Below, one piece after another: positions 12,267 through 21,331 of a DNA stretch of 64,000 nt (within the stretch, counting starts at the first letter, position 1; each line of letters starts with the position of its first letter). Source of the stretch: Microvirga thermotolerans (lineage in GTDB: Bacteria > Pseudomonadota > Alphaproteobacteria > Rhizobiales > Beijerinckiaceae); assembly GCF_009363855.1 (NCBI RefSeq), contig NZ_CP045423.1, positions 1,580,001-1,644,000 on the forward strand, written 5' to 3'. The position numbers and the translations under genes are program-made. The notes under the pieces were generated by a model. That model was not told where the DNA came from, did no database searches, and saw only the letters and a list, made by a program, of their open reading frames with translations.

Positions 12267-13853
12267 ATGAAGCCACTGTCGCGCCTGAAGAGCCTGGGCA
12301 TCACCGTTTCGCTGGTGGGGCTCCTCGGGATTTCGCCCTCCTACGCGGCCGACCTGATCATCGGCAGCTCCACCGAGCCTTCGGCGCTCGATCCTCATTT
12401 CTCGCGCACGGGCAACAACCAGAACATCGCCGCTCAGATCTTCGACCGGCTCATTTCGCCCGATCCGAACCTCCAGGTCACGCCCGCCCTGGCGGAGTCC
12501 TGGCAGAACATCGACCCGACCACGTGGCGCATCAAATTGCGGTCCGGCGTGACCTTCCAGGACGGCAGCCCGCTCAGCGCCGAGGACGTGGTGTTCTCCC
12601 TCAACCGGGTGAAGGACATCCCGAACAGTCCCGCGCCGTTCACGGGCAATGTCGGCTCCATCGCCGGCATGACCGTCGTCGATCCCCTGACGATCGAGTT
12701 CAAGACGAAGAATCCCACGCCCGATTTCATCGAGCAGGTGGGCCTCGTCTACATCGTCCAGAAGAAGCTGGCGGAGGGTAAGACCATCGAGGCCTTCAAC
12801 GACCGCTCCGCCGCGGTCGGAACGGGCCCCTACAAGGTCAAGGAATGGGTCCCGGGGGACCACGTCACGCTCGTGCGCAACGATTCCTATTGGGGCAAGA
12901 AGCCCGCCTTCGAGAACGTCACCATCAAGTTCATCGCCAACGACGCGGCGCGCGTGGCCGCCCTGCGCTCCGGCTCCGTCGATCTCATCGACGCCGTGCC
13001 GCCGGGCGACGTGAAGACCCTGTCGGGCGTGAACGGCATCAAGCTCTGGTCGATCCCCTCGGCGCGCGTCGTTTATCTCGCCCTCGATGCCAGCCGGGAC
13101 GAGAGCCCGTTCGTGGTCGGTCCGGACGGCAAGCCCCTGAACCCGAACCCGCTCAAGGACGTGCGCGTCCGCCAGGCGCTGTCCAAGCTCGTCAACCGCC
13201 AGCTCATCGTCGACCGGATCCTCGACGGCGCCGGAGAGCCGGCCGGTCAGATCGTTCCTGAAGGGATCGGCGGCGCGGATCCGTCCCTGAAGCCGCCGGC
13301 CGTCGACATGGAGGGCGCCAGGAAGCTGCTCGCCGAAGCCGGATATCCTCAGGGGTTCGGCCTGACCCTGCACACCTCCAACGACCGCTTCCCCGGGGAT
13401 GCGGAGACCGCGCAGGCGATCGGGCAGATGTTCGCCCGGGGCGGCATCAAGGTGAACGGGGTCGTGGCGCAGCCGTACAATGTCTATGCCTCCGCGGCGG
13501 GCAAGCAGCAGTTCAGCGCCTTCATCTTCTCTCTCGGAACGACGACGCCCACGTCGGCGACGAGCCTCCGCAACCTCCTGATGACTCCCGACAAGGAAGC
13601 CGGAACGGGCTCCTTCAACCGCACCCGCTACTCCAACCCGCAATTCGACGCGAAGATGAAGGAGGCCACGTCGGAGTTCGACCCGCAGAAGCGCGTCACC
13701 CTCCTGCAGGAAGCGACCCGGATCGCCATGAATGACGTGGGCGTCATCCCCCTGTTCTGGCCTAAGGTGTACTGGGCGTCGAAGGCGAACGTCACCTACA
13801 CGCCCAACCGCGGCGAGGATCTGATGGCTCCCCTCGCGGGGATCGCTCAATGA
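12267..13853 (+). CDS. Periplasmic solute-binding protein, family 5 (peptide/nickel type), system A
   Basis: A 528-residue precursor with a Sec signal peptide (about residues 1-27, ending SPSYAAD) followed by the family 5 fold: IIGSSTEPSALDPHFSRTG at the N-terminus, the LAESWQN and SAEDVVFSLNRVKD motifs, and NPLKDVRVRQALSKLVNR in the second lobe. It captures the substrate for the four preceding membrane and ATPase subunits. Unusually for Dpp loci the binding protein is the fifth gene. Its stop overlaps the start of the hydrolase gene, so substrate capture and hydrolysis are probably translated together. AGAAGGGAG precedes the ATG. Confidence 0.92.
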   Translation: MKPLSRLKSLGITVSLVGLLGISPSYAADLIIGSSTEPSALDPHFSRTGNNQNIAAQIFDRLISPDPNLQVTPALAESWQNIDPTTWRIKLRSGVTFQDGSPLSAEDVVFSLNRVKDIPNSPAPFTGNVGSIAGMTVVDPLTIEFKTKNPTPDFIEQVGLVYIVQKKLAEGKTIEAFNDRSAAVGTGPYKVKEWVPGDHVTLVRNDSYWGKKPAFENVTIKFIANDAARVAALRSGSVDLIDAVPPGDVKTLSGVNGIKLWSIPSARVVYLALDASRDESPFVVGPDGKPLNPNPLKDVRVRQALSKLVNRQLIVDRILDGAGEPAGQIVPEGIGGADPSLKPPAVDMEGARKLLAEAGYPQGFGLTLHTSNDRFPGDAETAQAIGQMFARGGIKVNGVVAQPYNVYASAAGKQQFSAFIFSLGTTTPTSATSLRNLLMTPDKEAGTGSFNRTRYSNPQFDAKMKEATSEFDPQKRVTLLQEATRIAMNDVGVIPLFWPKVYWASKANVTYTPNRGEDLMAPLAGIAQ

Positions 13854-15790
13854 GCTCCCAGGCCGTTCGACAGACCGCCGCCTCCACGGCCCGCGCCGTG
13901 GAGGTTCTCGCCGACGATGTCGTGGTGCACCGGGATGTGATGGTCCGCATGCGCGACGGGGTTCATCTCGCGACGGACGTGTATCGTCCCGCCGTCGGCG
14001 GGCAACCGGTCGAGACGCCCCTCCCGGTCATCATGGAGAGGACGCCGTACGGCAAGACGCAGCGCTCGCGTTCGGAGATCGAGCCTGGCATGGACAGGCC
14101 CATGACGCGGGCCGAGGTCGCCATGCATTTCGTGAGGGCGGGCTTCGTGGTGATCTATCAAGATTGCCGCGGGCGCTACAATTCGCAGGGCATGTTCACG
14201 AAGTACCTCTCCGAAGGGCCCGACGGCTACGACACCTGCGCCTGGATCGTCGAGCAGCCCTGGTGCGACGGAAAGATCGGCACGATGGGGCTTTCCTATG
14301 CGGCGCACACACAGGCTGCCCTGGCCTGCCTGAATCCGCCGGGGCTTGCCTGCATGGTGCTCGATTCCGGAGGCTTCTCGAGCGCCTACCGCACGGGCAT
14401 TCGCCAGGGCGGTGCGTTCGAGCTCAAGCAGCTCACCTGGGCCTACAACAATGCCAAGGAGAGCCCGGAGGCGCAGAGCGATCCGCTCATTCTGGGCGCC
14501 CTGGAGGCCGAGGACCTCAAGGCTTGGTTCCATGTCCTGCCGTGGTCCGAAGGGCGCTCGCCGATGCGGTGGGTGCCCGAATACGAGAGCTACGTGCTGG
14601 AGCAGTGGCGCCAGGGCACGTTCGGCGACTACTGGAAGAAGGTGGGGATCTATGCCGAAGGGTCCTACGACACCTTTCCGCAGGTGCCCGTCGCTCTCCT
14701 GTCGAGCTGGTACGATGCCTATGTCCGCACCACTTTCGACAATTACGAAGGCCTGACGCGCGGAGGGCGTCCGGTTTCCCTGATCATGGGGCCGTGGCTG
14801 CACGGGAACCGCAACACCACCGTTTCGGGCGACGCCTATTTCGGCGAGAGCGCCACGATTTCAGGCAACGTCACCCCGTCCTGGCTGGAGTTCCGGCGGC
14901 GCTGGTTCGCGCGCTGGCTCAAGGCGGATCGGAACGGCGTCGATGCCGAGCCGCCGGTTCGCCTGTTCCTCATGGGCGGGGGAACGGGACGCAGGACGGA
15001 GGCGGGAAAGCTCGACCATGGGGGCCGCTGGATCGAAGCGGCTTGCTGGCCGCTCCCCGAAACCGAATTCCGGCCCTTCTACATTCGCGACGACGGAGCG
15101 CTGCGCGAGACGCCCGCCGAACAGGACGCGCCGCCGCTGAGCTACGATTTCGACCCTTCCGATCCTGTTCCGACCATCGGCGGCGCGCTGACGAGCGGCC
15201 AGCCGGTCTTCGAAGGCGGGGCTTTCGACCAGCGCGAGGCGCCGCAGTTCTTCGGCTGCCGCCATCCGGGGCTTCCGCTTTCCGCCCGCCGGGACGTCCT
15301 CTCGTTCGAGACGCCGCCCCTGGAGCAGGATCTCGCCGTCGTCGGTCCCATCACGGTCGAGCTCTGGGTCTCGTCCGATGCGCCGGATACGGATTTCACC
15401 GCGAAGCTGATCGACGTCTATCCGCCGTCCCGCGACTATCCGACGGGATATGCCATGAACCTGACGGACGGCATTCTGCGCTGCCGCTACCGCAAGTCCT
15501 GGGAGCATCCGGAGCCCATCGTTCCGGGTGAGATCTTCCGGATCGTCATCGAGCCTTTCGCGACCGCGAACCTGTTCGCCAAAGGGCACCGGATCCGGCT
15601 CGACATCTCCTCGTCCAATTTCCCGAAGTTCGACGTGAACCCCAATACGGGCGAGCCCGAGGGCAGGGGGCGGACCCGCAGGATTGCCCGCAACACCGTC
15701 TATTGCAATGCGGTCCATGCCTCCCGGATCATCCTTCCCTGTGTGCCGCCGCAACAGATCAGGGCCCTGAAGGGAATTCCGAGCGGATAG
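13850..15790 (+). CDS. CocE/NonD family serine hydrolase (X-Pro dipeptidyl peptidase-like)
   Basis: A 646-residue protein of the CocE/X-prolyl dipeptidyl-peptidase S15 family: an alpha/beta hydrolase domain with the nucleophile S149 in GTMGLSYAAH, a helical cap, GPWLHGN carrying the likely catalytic His, and a C-terminal jelly-roll domain with the hallmark VELWVSSDAPDTDF and IRLDISSSNFPKFDVN. There is no signal peptide, so it acts in the cytoplasm. Family members cleave esters, amides or X-Pro peptides. Overlap with the binding-protein gene (ATGA) strongly suggests it hydrolyses what system A imports, perhaps a proline-containing or ester-linked compound; the exact substrate is unknown. Confidence 0.9.
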   Translation: MSSQAVRQTAASTARAVEVLADDVVVHRDVMVRMRDGVHLATDVYRPAVGGQPVETPLPVIMERTPYGKTQRSRSEIEPGMDRPMTRAEVAMHFVRAGFVVIYQDCRGRYNSQGMFTKYLSEGPDGYDTCAWIVEQPWCDGKIGTMGLSYAAHTQAALACLNPPGLACMVLDSGGFSSAYRTGIRQGGAFELKQLTWAYNNAKESPEAQSDPLILGALEAEDLKAWFHVLPWSEGRSPMRWVPEYESYVLEQWRQGTFGDYWKKVGIYAEGSYDTFPQVPVALLSSWYDAYVRTTFDNYEGLTRGGRPVSLIMGPWLHGNRNTTVSGDAYFGESATISGNVTPSWLEFRRRWFARWLKADRNGVDAEPPVRLFLMGGGTGRRTEAGKLDHGGRWIEAACWPLPETEFRPFYIRDDGALRETPAEQDAPPLSYDFDPSDPVPTIGGALTSGQPVFEGGAFDQREAPQFFGCRHPGLPLSARRDVLSFETPPLEQDLAVVGPITVELWVSSDAPDTDFTAKLIDVYPPSRDYPTGYAMNLTDGILRCRYRKSWEHPEPIVPGEIFRIVIEPFATANLFAKGHRIRLDISSSNFPKFDVNPNTGEPEGRGRTRRIARNTVYCNAVHASRIILPCVPPQQIRALKGIPSG

Positions 15791-15795
15791 AGCCC

Positions 15796-15831
15796 GAAGC
15801 CGGTCCGCCACAGGCCGGCCGCGCCGGCTTC
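15796..15831 (+). terminator. GC-rich hairpin just after the CocE-type gene
   Basis: GAAGCCGG (15796-15803) pairs with CCGGCTTC (15824-15831) a few bases after the operon's last stop codon. There is no clear T run, so intrinsic termination is only likely. Confidence 0.45.
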
Positions 15832-15862
15832 GCCTCCCATAAGGAATCCTGCGCAAGAGGAT

Positions 15863-15888
15863 CGGGCGGGAATTCGAATTTCCGCCCG
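15863..15888. terminator. Second hairpin with arms CGGGCGGGAA / TTTCCGCCCG
   Basis: An almost perfect stem around a TTCGAA centre, 70 bases downstream of the operon end. It may reinforce termination or be a remnant end of the mobile element to its right. Confidence 0.35.
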
Positions 15889-16143
15889 CTGCCCATGTTC
15901 CGGCTGCGAGCCTCTTTCACGCAAGACTCGTTCTCGCCTCGGTGTTCGAGGGTTCGCCACGAGTATGGGCGCGGAGACGCGCCACATGGCAGCTCGTCGA
16001 CGGCTCCCGCCCTTCGAAAGCCCTGTCCAAGAGGTCGAGAATCCCTCTTCGGAAGGTTCGCAGGCGCGCGTCCCGTCACGATATTGCCGAAGGTCCATGT
16101 TCCTCCGGCTCGACCGATCTCGGTCGCTCACGGACTGGTCCCG

Positions 16144-16343
16144 ATGAGCTATCGCTGGAACAGCCGTCTGCGGGTGATGACGGACAACGGACCGGGTTCC
16201 GTCGCGCGGCTGCTCCGGAAGCGCTGCGGCTGCTTTGGATCCGACGCATCCGCACCCGTCCTTCCACGCCCAAGACCAGCGGCCAGGCCAGGCGCTTCAT
16301 CCAGATGCCGCGTCACCTCAAGGCCGCATCCGTGGCGATGTGA
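16144..16343 (+). pseudogene. Decayed IS481-type transposase fragment
   Basis: Two frames together give the catalytic-core signature of IS481-family DDE transposases. RVMTDNG (16171-16191) carries the second Asp of the triad. After a frameshift, IRRIRTRPSTPKTSG followed by QARRFIQ (about 16239-16309) corresponds to the usual H(I/L)RTRPYTPKTNGKAERFIQ, with the triad Glu replaced. The first third of the protein and the terminal repeats are not recognisable. It is a dead remnant, not a mobile element. The rest of 15889-16539 holds nothing else I can support. Confidence 0.72.
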
Positions 16344-16539
16344 GGAGGTGAGCGAGGGCCAGCGCTCCTGCTCCAGGCTGAGGCGGGCTGGAGAAGAAGA
16401 GACGGCGATCGGATTGGGGGTAAACCTGTTTTGACGGGGGAAGCAGGAGGCTGGCCGGGCTCACGCCTCGAAGACTTGCCCCACCGGTAAGGAAGCTTTT
16501 AGGCTCTGAGCAATGCTCGCATCCGAAGGACATTCGCGA

Positions 16540-17451
16540 ATGAACCTGCGTTTCGTTGAAACGTTTCTGTGGGTCGCGAGGCTGGGGAGCTTCAGCGCAG
16601 CGGCTGAGAGACTTCACACGACGCAGGCGGCGATCTCGAACAGAATTGCTACGCTGGAGCGGGATCTCGGGGTGCGGCTCTTCGAGCGGGACGTTCGTTG
16701 TGTCCGCCTCACCGGACTGGGGCAGCAGCTTCTTCCGAAGGCCGAGGAGCTGGTGCGGGTCGCCGGCGAGTTCCGGGAGGCCGTGAGCGATCCCAGCATC
16801 CTTCGGGGGTCGATCAAAATCGGCACGATCGACTCCATCGTCCATGCCTGGCTGCCGCAGTTCATCGACCGGATCCGCGCACGCTATCCGAGCGTCGCCA
16901 TCGACCTCAACACGGACACGAGCCTCAACATCGCCCGCGAGGTCGCCGAACGGCGCATCGACCTCGCGCTCATCATGGGCCCGGTGATCGCACCCGACAT
17001 CATCAATCTCGACTTGTGCACCTTCGCGTGCACGTGGCTCGCCAGTCCGAAGCTCGGGCTGCCGGACAGGCCCCTGGCCCTGGCGGAGATCGCCGACCAT
17101 CCCATCCTGGCCTATTCCAAGGACAGCGTTCCCCATCACCGCATCCTGCGACAGCTCGCGGATGCAGGGATCGAGGATCCGACGATCTACAATTCGAACT
17201 CCCTTGCCACCATCATCCGGCTGGCGCAGGACGGGATCGGCATCACGCCGCTCCCGAGGGTGATCGTGCGGGAGCAGCTCGCGGCCGGGACGCTCGTGCC
17301 GCTCGACGTGACCCCAGCCTTTCCCCCCTTGAGCTTCCATGCGGTCTATTCCGACCATCCCGACAACCTCATTTCGGCTGTGGTGGCGCGGATGGCTCAG
17401 GAGGTCGCTCAAGGGTTCTCTCAGGCGCAGGCGGACGGGGCTTCCTGGTGA
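16540..17451 (+). CDS. LysR-family transcriptional regulator
   Basis: A 303-residue LysR protein: winged helix (MNLRFVETFLWVARLGSFSA, recognition helix TTQAAISNRIATLE) and an effector domain (about 90-295) with GSIKIGTIDSIVHAWLP. I chose the ATG at 16540 because GAAGGA lies about ten bases upstream and the LysR homology begins there; a start nine codons earlier (16513) is possible. It is transcribed in the same direction as, and 131 bases before, the nitrilase-to-sulfatase block, so it is the best candidate regulator of that block, although LysR genes are more often divergent. Confidence 0.9.
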   Translation: MNLRFVETFLWVARLGSFSAAAERLHTTQAAISNRIATLERDLGVRLFERDVRCVRLTGLGQQLLPKAEELVRVAGEFREAVSDPSILRGSIKIGTIDSIVHAWLPQFIDRIRARYPSVAIDLNTDTSLNIAREVAERRIDLALIMGPVIAPDIINLDLCTFACTWLASPKLGLPDRPLALAEIADHPILAYSKDSVPHHRILRQLADAGIEDPTIYNSNSLATIIRLAQDGIGITPLPRVIVREQLAAGTLVPLDVTPAFPPLSFHAVYSDHPDNLISAVVARMAQEVAQGFSQAQADGASW

Positions 17452-17582
17452 GCCGATGGCGACGCACCCCTCTTGTGCGACGCACCACAAGGAAAACTTG
17501 GGCTCCAGGCAAAGTATTTCGTGTTTGTCCAGGCTCGAGAGACGCGCTCACATTCGGCCACAGGTTCAATGGAGGCCGTGAC

Positions 17583-18389
17583 GTGAAAGTCAGTTTAGTT
17601 CAGATGAATTCCCAGAACAACAAGGCGGAAAACCTCAAGACCGCCGCCGCGATGATCGAGAAGGCGGTCGCCGAGGAGAAGCCCGACCTCATCGTGCTTC
17701 CGGAATATTACGCTTATCTCGGCGAGGGCCGTGACAATATCCACGACAATGGCGAGGCCTTCCCCGAGGGTGAATCCTACAAGCTGATGTCCGGCCTCGC
17801 CGCCAGGCATGGGGTGACGATTCACGCCGGCAGCGTCGTCGAGAAGCACGGCAACAATCACTACAACACGACCGTCGTGTTCGGCCCGAGCGGCGACGAG
17901 ATCGCCCGCTACCGCAAGATCCACCTGTTCGACGTCGACGTTCCCGGCGGCATGAGCTACCGCGAGTCGGACACGATCAGCCGCGGCCAGGACGTGGTGA
18001 CCTACAAGGTCGGCGACGTGACCGTCGGCTGCGCGATCTGTTACGATATCCGCTTTCCCGAGCTCTTCCGCAAGCTGCGCGATGCGGGCGCCGAGGTGAT
18101 CGTGCTGCCTGCCGCGTTCACCCTGATGACCGGCAAGGACCATTGGGAGACGCTGGCGCGCGCCCGGGCGATCGAGACCCAGACCTATTTCCTCGCGGTC
18201 GGACAGGTCCTCTCCCATGCGGACGGCAAGAAGTGGTGCTGGGGACATTCCATGGTGATCGACCCGTGGGGACATATCGTGGCCCAGTGCTCCGACAGGG
18301 TCGCGAGCACCAGCGCGCGCCTCGATCTCGACTATGTCGGCCACGTGCGTCGCAACGTGCCGGTCGCCCAGCACCACGTCCTGGCTTGA
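17583..18389 (+). CDS. Carbon-nitrogen hydrolase (nitrilase superfamily)
   Basis: The GTG at 17583 gives a 268-residue protein that begins exactly at the family N-terminus (MKVSLVQMNSQNNKAENL). The catalytic triad is complete: E41 in LIVLPEYYAYLG, K112 in YRKIHLFDVDV and C153 in GCAICYDIRFPEL. It is cytoplasmic, and the family hydrolyses amides, ureido groups or nitriles. The CYDIRFPELFR context is closest to omega-amidase/Nit-type and N-carbamoyl amidohydrolases rather than true nitrilases. It is the first gene of a co-directional block with an importer and a sulfatase, so it may trim an amide from the imported compound; that is inference. Confidence 0.88.
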   Translation: MKVSLVQMNSQNNKAENLKTAAAMIEKAVAEEKPDLIVLPEYYAYLGEGRDNIHDNGEAFPEGESYKLMSGLAARHGVTIHAGSVVEKHGNNHYNTTVVFGPSGDEIARYRKIHLFDVDVPGGMSYRESDTISRGQDVVTYKVGDVTVGCAICYDIRFPELFRKLRDAGAEVIVLPAAFTLMTGKDHWETLARARAIETQTYFLAVGQVLSHADGKKWCWGHSMVIDPWGHIVAQCSDRVASTSARLDLDYVGHVRRNVPVAQHHVLA

Positions 18390-18400
18390 GGAGAGCGACC

Positions 18401-19072
18401 ATGTTCACCGTCAACCCCATGCCGCAGCAGATCTCCCGGGAGCTGGTCGACCTGCTGGAGAAGGTCGAAACGGCGACCGTCGGTCACTTCCTGCATTCCG
18501 GCTTCGTCGATCGCGAGTTGCGCGCGGTCCTTCCCGACAAGCGCGTCGCCGGGACCGCCGTCACGGTGCGCCTGCCTCATGCCGACAGCACGATTCTGCA
18601 CTACCTGACGAAGCTCGTCCGGCCTGGGGACGTCGTGGTCGTGGACCGCTGCGGCGACGACAAGCATGCCTGCTGGGGCGGCGTGATCACCCATTCCATG
18701 AAGATGGCGGGCGTGAAGGCCGGCGTCGTCGACGGCCCTGCGACCGACTTCTCGGAGATCCGCCGGGTCGAGATGCCCATGTGGTGCCGCGGCCCGTCGC
18801 CGATCACCACCAAGATCCTCGGGCTCGAGGGTGCGATCAACGTGCCCGTCACGGTGGGCGGCCAGGTGATCGAGCCGGGCGATGCGATCCTCGCGGACGA
18901 GAGCGGCGTCCTCGTGCTCAAGCCGGAGGAGGCGAAGGCGGTCGCCGAACGGGCGATCGGCATGCAGGAGAACGAGATCAAGCTGCTGGAGCGGCTTCGC
19001 AGCGGCGAGAAGCTGCCGGACATCTCCGGCGCGACCCGCCTCGTGGAAGAGAAGGCCCGGCGCGTCGCCTGA
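18401..19072 (+). CDS. RraA-like/HMG-CHA aldolase family protein with altered active site
   Basis: The ATG at 18401, preceded by GAGGAGAG, opens a 223-residue protein of the RraA fold (dimethylmenaquinone methyltransferase-like annotation). Family landmarks are present: TATVGHFLHSGFVDREL, VRLPHADSTIL, RPGDVVVVDRCGDD, GGVITHSMKMAGVKAGVVDG and GDAILADESGVLVL. Members acting as 4-hydroxy-4-methyl-2-oxoglutarate/4-carboxy-4-hydroxy-2-oxoadipate aldolases use an Arg-Asp pair directly after VxDG. Here the sequence is DGPATD, with Thr in place of Arg, so a standard aldolase reaction is doubtful. It lies 11 bases after the nitrilase gene and ahead of the transporter, which points to a metabolic rather than an RNase-inhibitor role. 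Confidence 0.82.
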   Translation: MFTVNPMPQQISRELVDLLEKVETATVGHFLHSGFVDRELRAVLPDKRVAGTAVTVRLPHADSTILHYLTKLVRPGDVVVVDRCGDDKHACWGGVITHSMKMAGVKAGVVDGPATDFSEIRRVEMPMWCRGPSPITTKILGLEGAINVPVTVGGQVIEPGDAILADESGVLVLKPEEAKAVAERAIGMQENEIKLLERLRSGEKLPDISGATRLVEEKARRVA

Positions 19073-19122
19073 CGCGCCGGTTCGAGAAGCGCAATCAGAG
19101 ACAGACAGAGGGACCAATGACC

Positions 19123-20175
19123 ATGAAGACGTTGCGTATTCTGCTCGGCGCCTCGGCGGCCGCTTTCGTTGCCGTGTCGTCCGCCTCGGCCCAGACGAAG
19201 ACGGTGACGCTCGCCGCCTATAGCGGCATTTTCCAGGATCATTACACCAAGGCGGTGATCGAGCCGTTCATGAAGGCGCACCCGGACATCAAGGTGCAGT
19301 TCTACGCCATGCCGAACTCGGCGCAGATGCTCGGCACCCTGCGTGCCCAGAAGGCCGCACCGCAGATCGACGTCATGATCATGGACGTGTCGGTCTCCAA
19401 GGCGGCGACGGACGAAGGCCTTTTCGACAAGATCGACGAGAGCGTGTCGAAGAACGTGGCGGACCTCTATCCGGCGGCCCGGATCGAGGGCGTGGGCGGC
19501 GTCGCCGTAACCTTCGACAATCTCGTGCTGCTTTACAACAAGGACCAGGTGAAGGCAGCGCCGACCTCCTGGAACGCCCTCTGGGACAAGCAGTATGCGG
19601 GCAAGGTGGCGATTCCGGCCGTACCGGACATCCAGGGCACGACCCTCACGATCATCGCCAACAAGATGGCCGGGCAGGACGACTACAAGAAGAGCGTCGA
19701 GCCTGGCATCAAGAAGCTGGGAGAACTCGCTCCCAACGTCCAGACCTGGGATCCGAAGCCGGACGTCTATACGCCCATCGCCAACGGGCAGGCGGCGCTC
19801 GGGATCGGCTGGAACGCACGTGCCCAGGTCTACTCGGATACGTCCGGCGGAAAGCTCGGCGTCGTGCTGCCGGAGGAGGGCAGCGCGTTCCAGATCAACA
19901 CGATCAACCTGGTGAAGAACGCCCCGGCGGGCGACGCGGCCAAGACTTTCATCGACTATGCCCTCAAGCCGGAGACACAGGCGGCCTTCACCGAGGCGAT
20001 GTTCTACGCGCCGACCAACAAGAAGGCGCAGGAGAAGATCTACAAGGAGGCCCTGGCCCGCACGGCCGCCGGCGCGATGGACAGGATGATCGCCATCGAC
20101 TGGATCGCCGTGGCCGGCATTCGCGACGCGATCACCGAGCAGTGGCGCCGCCGCGTCATTCCGCTGAGCCGGTGA
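19123..20175 (+). CDS. Periplasmic solute-binding protein, spermidine/putrescine or iron type
   Basis: A precursor of about 350 residues with a Sec signal peptide (MKTLRILLGASAAAFVAV through SASAQ) and the family 1/8 binding-protein fold: KTVTLAAYSGIFQDHYTKAV, GGVAVTFDNLVLLYNKDQVK, SWNALWDKQYAGKVAIP and PEEGSAFQINTINLVKNAPA. I prefer the ATG at 19123 because AGAGGGA is nine bases upstream; the ATG at 19117 is only three bases from it. It delivers ligand to the ATPase and two permeases encoded next. The PotD/Fbp-like type covers polyamines, ferric ion, 2-aminoethylphosphonate and small organic anions, so the ligand is open; a sulfate ester or its amide is suggested by the downstream sulfatase. 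Confidence 0.9.
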   Translation: MKTLRILLGASAAAFVAVSSASAQTKTVTLAAYSGIFQDHYTKAVIEPFMKAHPDIKVQFYAMPNSAQMLGTLRAQKAAPQIDVMIMDVSVSKAATDEGLFDKIDESVSKNVADLYPAARIEGVGGVAVTFDNLVLLYNKDQVKAAPTSWNALWDKQYAGKVAIPAVPDIQGTTLTIIANKMAGQDDYKKSVEPGIKKLGELAPNVQTWDPKPDVYTPIANGQAALGIGWNARAQVYSDTSGGKLGVVLPEEGSAFQINTINLVKNAPAGDAAKTFIDYALKPETQAAFTEAMFYAPTNKKAQEKIYKEALARTAAGAMDRMIAIDWIAVAGIRDAITEQWRRRVIPLSR

Positions 20176-20212
20176 CGCGCCTGCCGCAGCCGAAGGCCCG
20201 CTGGAGAACGCC

Positions 20213-21331
20213 ATGATGCATCAGACCATCCGTACAGGGAGCCCGACCGTGTCGGGCGACCGCGCCGTGCACCTGCAGCTCGATGGGCTCACGAAACGTT
20301 ACGGCGATTCCGTCGCCGTGGCGGCGCTGGATCTGGCGGTCCCGAAAGGGGAGCTCGTGGCGCTCCTGGGGCCATCCGGCTGCGGCAAGACAACGACGCT
20401 GCGCATGGTGGCCGGTCTCATCCGGCCGTCGGCCGGGCGCATCGTCGTAGGGTCGCAGGACATCACGGCGATGCCGCCCTACCGGCGCGACATGGGGCTC
20501 GTGTTCCAGTCCTACGCGTTGTTCCCGCACATGACGGTGGCCAGGAACGTGGCCTTCGGCCTGGAGATGCGCTCCGTGCCGAGGCCCGAAATCGAACGGC
20601 GGGTGAAGGAGGCCCTCGCCATGGTGCGGCTCGAGGCGCTGGCCGAGCGCAGGCCGCGCGAGCTGTCCGGCGGCCAGCAGCAGCGGGTGGCGCTCGCCCG
20701 TGCCCTCGTGATCCGTCCTTCGATCCTGCTCCTCGACGAGCCGCTCTCCAATCTCGACGCGAAGCTGCGCGACGAGATGCGCAACGAGATCCGCGACATC
20801 CAGCAGAGCCTGGGCATCACCGCCGTCTTCGTCACGCACGATCAGGTGGAGGCGCTCAGCATGTGCGACAAGGTCGTCGTCATGCGCGGCGGCAAGCTCG
20901 AGCAGGTGGGAACGCCGGTCGATGTCTACGAGCATCCCGCGACTCCGTTCGTCGCGTCCTTCGTGGGCCGCACGAATCGGCTGGAGGGACAGGCGCAGGG
21001 CGACGGGCGCGTCGTCATCGGTGCCATGGAGGTGCGCGTGCCTGGCCGGCCCGGCGGTAGGGTCGAGGTCATGGTTCGCCCGCACCGCATGAATCTGGTC
21101 GAGGCTGTCTCCGGCGGGGAGAGGGCCGCGGAAGGGACGAACCGTCTCGAAGGGCGCCTTGTGCGCGTCACCTTCGTGGGCGACCTGCTCCAGTACCACG
21201 TGGACGTCGGAGGAGCGGAGATCGTCGTCGAGAAGGCCTCGGATCACGGCCGCGGCTTCCTGGCGGTGGGAACGCCGGTCGCGGTCCTGTGGCGCGTCGA
21301 CGACACCATGGTGTTCGGGAGGGGGGCATGA
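20213..21331 (+). CDS. ABC transporter ATPase, PotA-like
   Basis: A 372-residue ATPase with Walker A GPSGCGKTT, Q-loop VFQSYALFPHMTV, signature [15 protein letters not shown], Walker B ILLLDEPLSNLD and switch VTHDQVEALS, followed by a C-terminal TOBE/OB domain (about 250-370; VMVRPHRMNL, RVTFVGDLLQYHVDV) characteristic of polyamine- and iron-type importers. The domain order and its pairing with PotB- and PotC-like permeases define a classical four-component importer. The stop codon overlaps the next permease start (ATGA). Confidence 0.92.
   Translation: MMHQTIRTGSPTVSGDRAVHLQLDGLTKRYGDSVAVAALDLAVPKGELVALLGPSGCGKTTTLRMVAGLIRPSAGRIVVGSQDITAMPPYRRDMGLVFQSYALFPHMTVARNVAFGLEMRSVPRPEIERRVKEALAMVRLEALAERRPRELSGGQQQRVALARALVIRPSILLLDEPLSNLDAKLRDEMRNEIRDIQQSLGITAVFVTHDQVEALSMCDKVVVMRGGKLEQVGTPVDVYEHPATPFVASFVGRTNRLEGQAQGDGRVVIGAMEVRVPGRPGGRVEVMVRPHRMNLVEAVSGGERAAEGTNRLEGRLVRVTFVGDLLQYHVDVGGAEIVVEKASDHGRGFLAVGTPVAVLWRVDDTMVFGRGA

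Noticed and set aside
10995-13850. 951-residue open frame on the minus strand
   Set aside because: It is antisense to the well-supported ATPase and binding-protein genes. Composition (Arg, His, Asp, Gly) is that of a GC-rich shadow frame and no domain is visible.
15703-16434. Intact plus-strand gene after the CocE-type gene
   Set aside because: The frame carries only the RVMTDNG piece of a transposase; the matching next piece is in another frame, so it is treated as a pseudogene.
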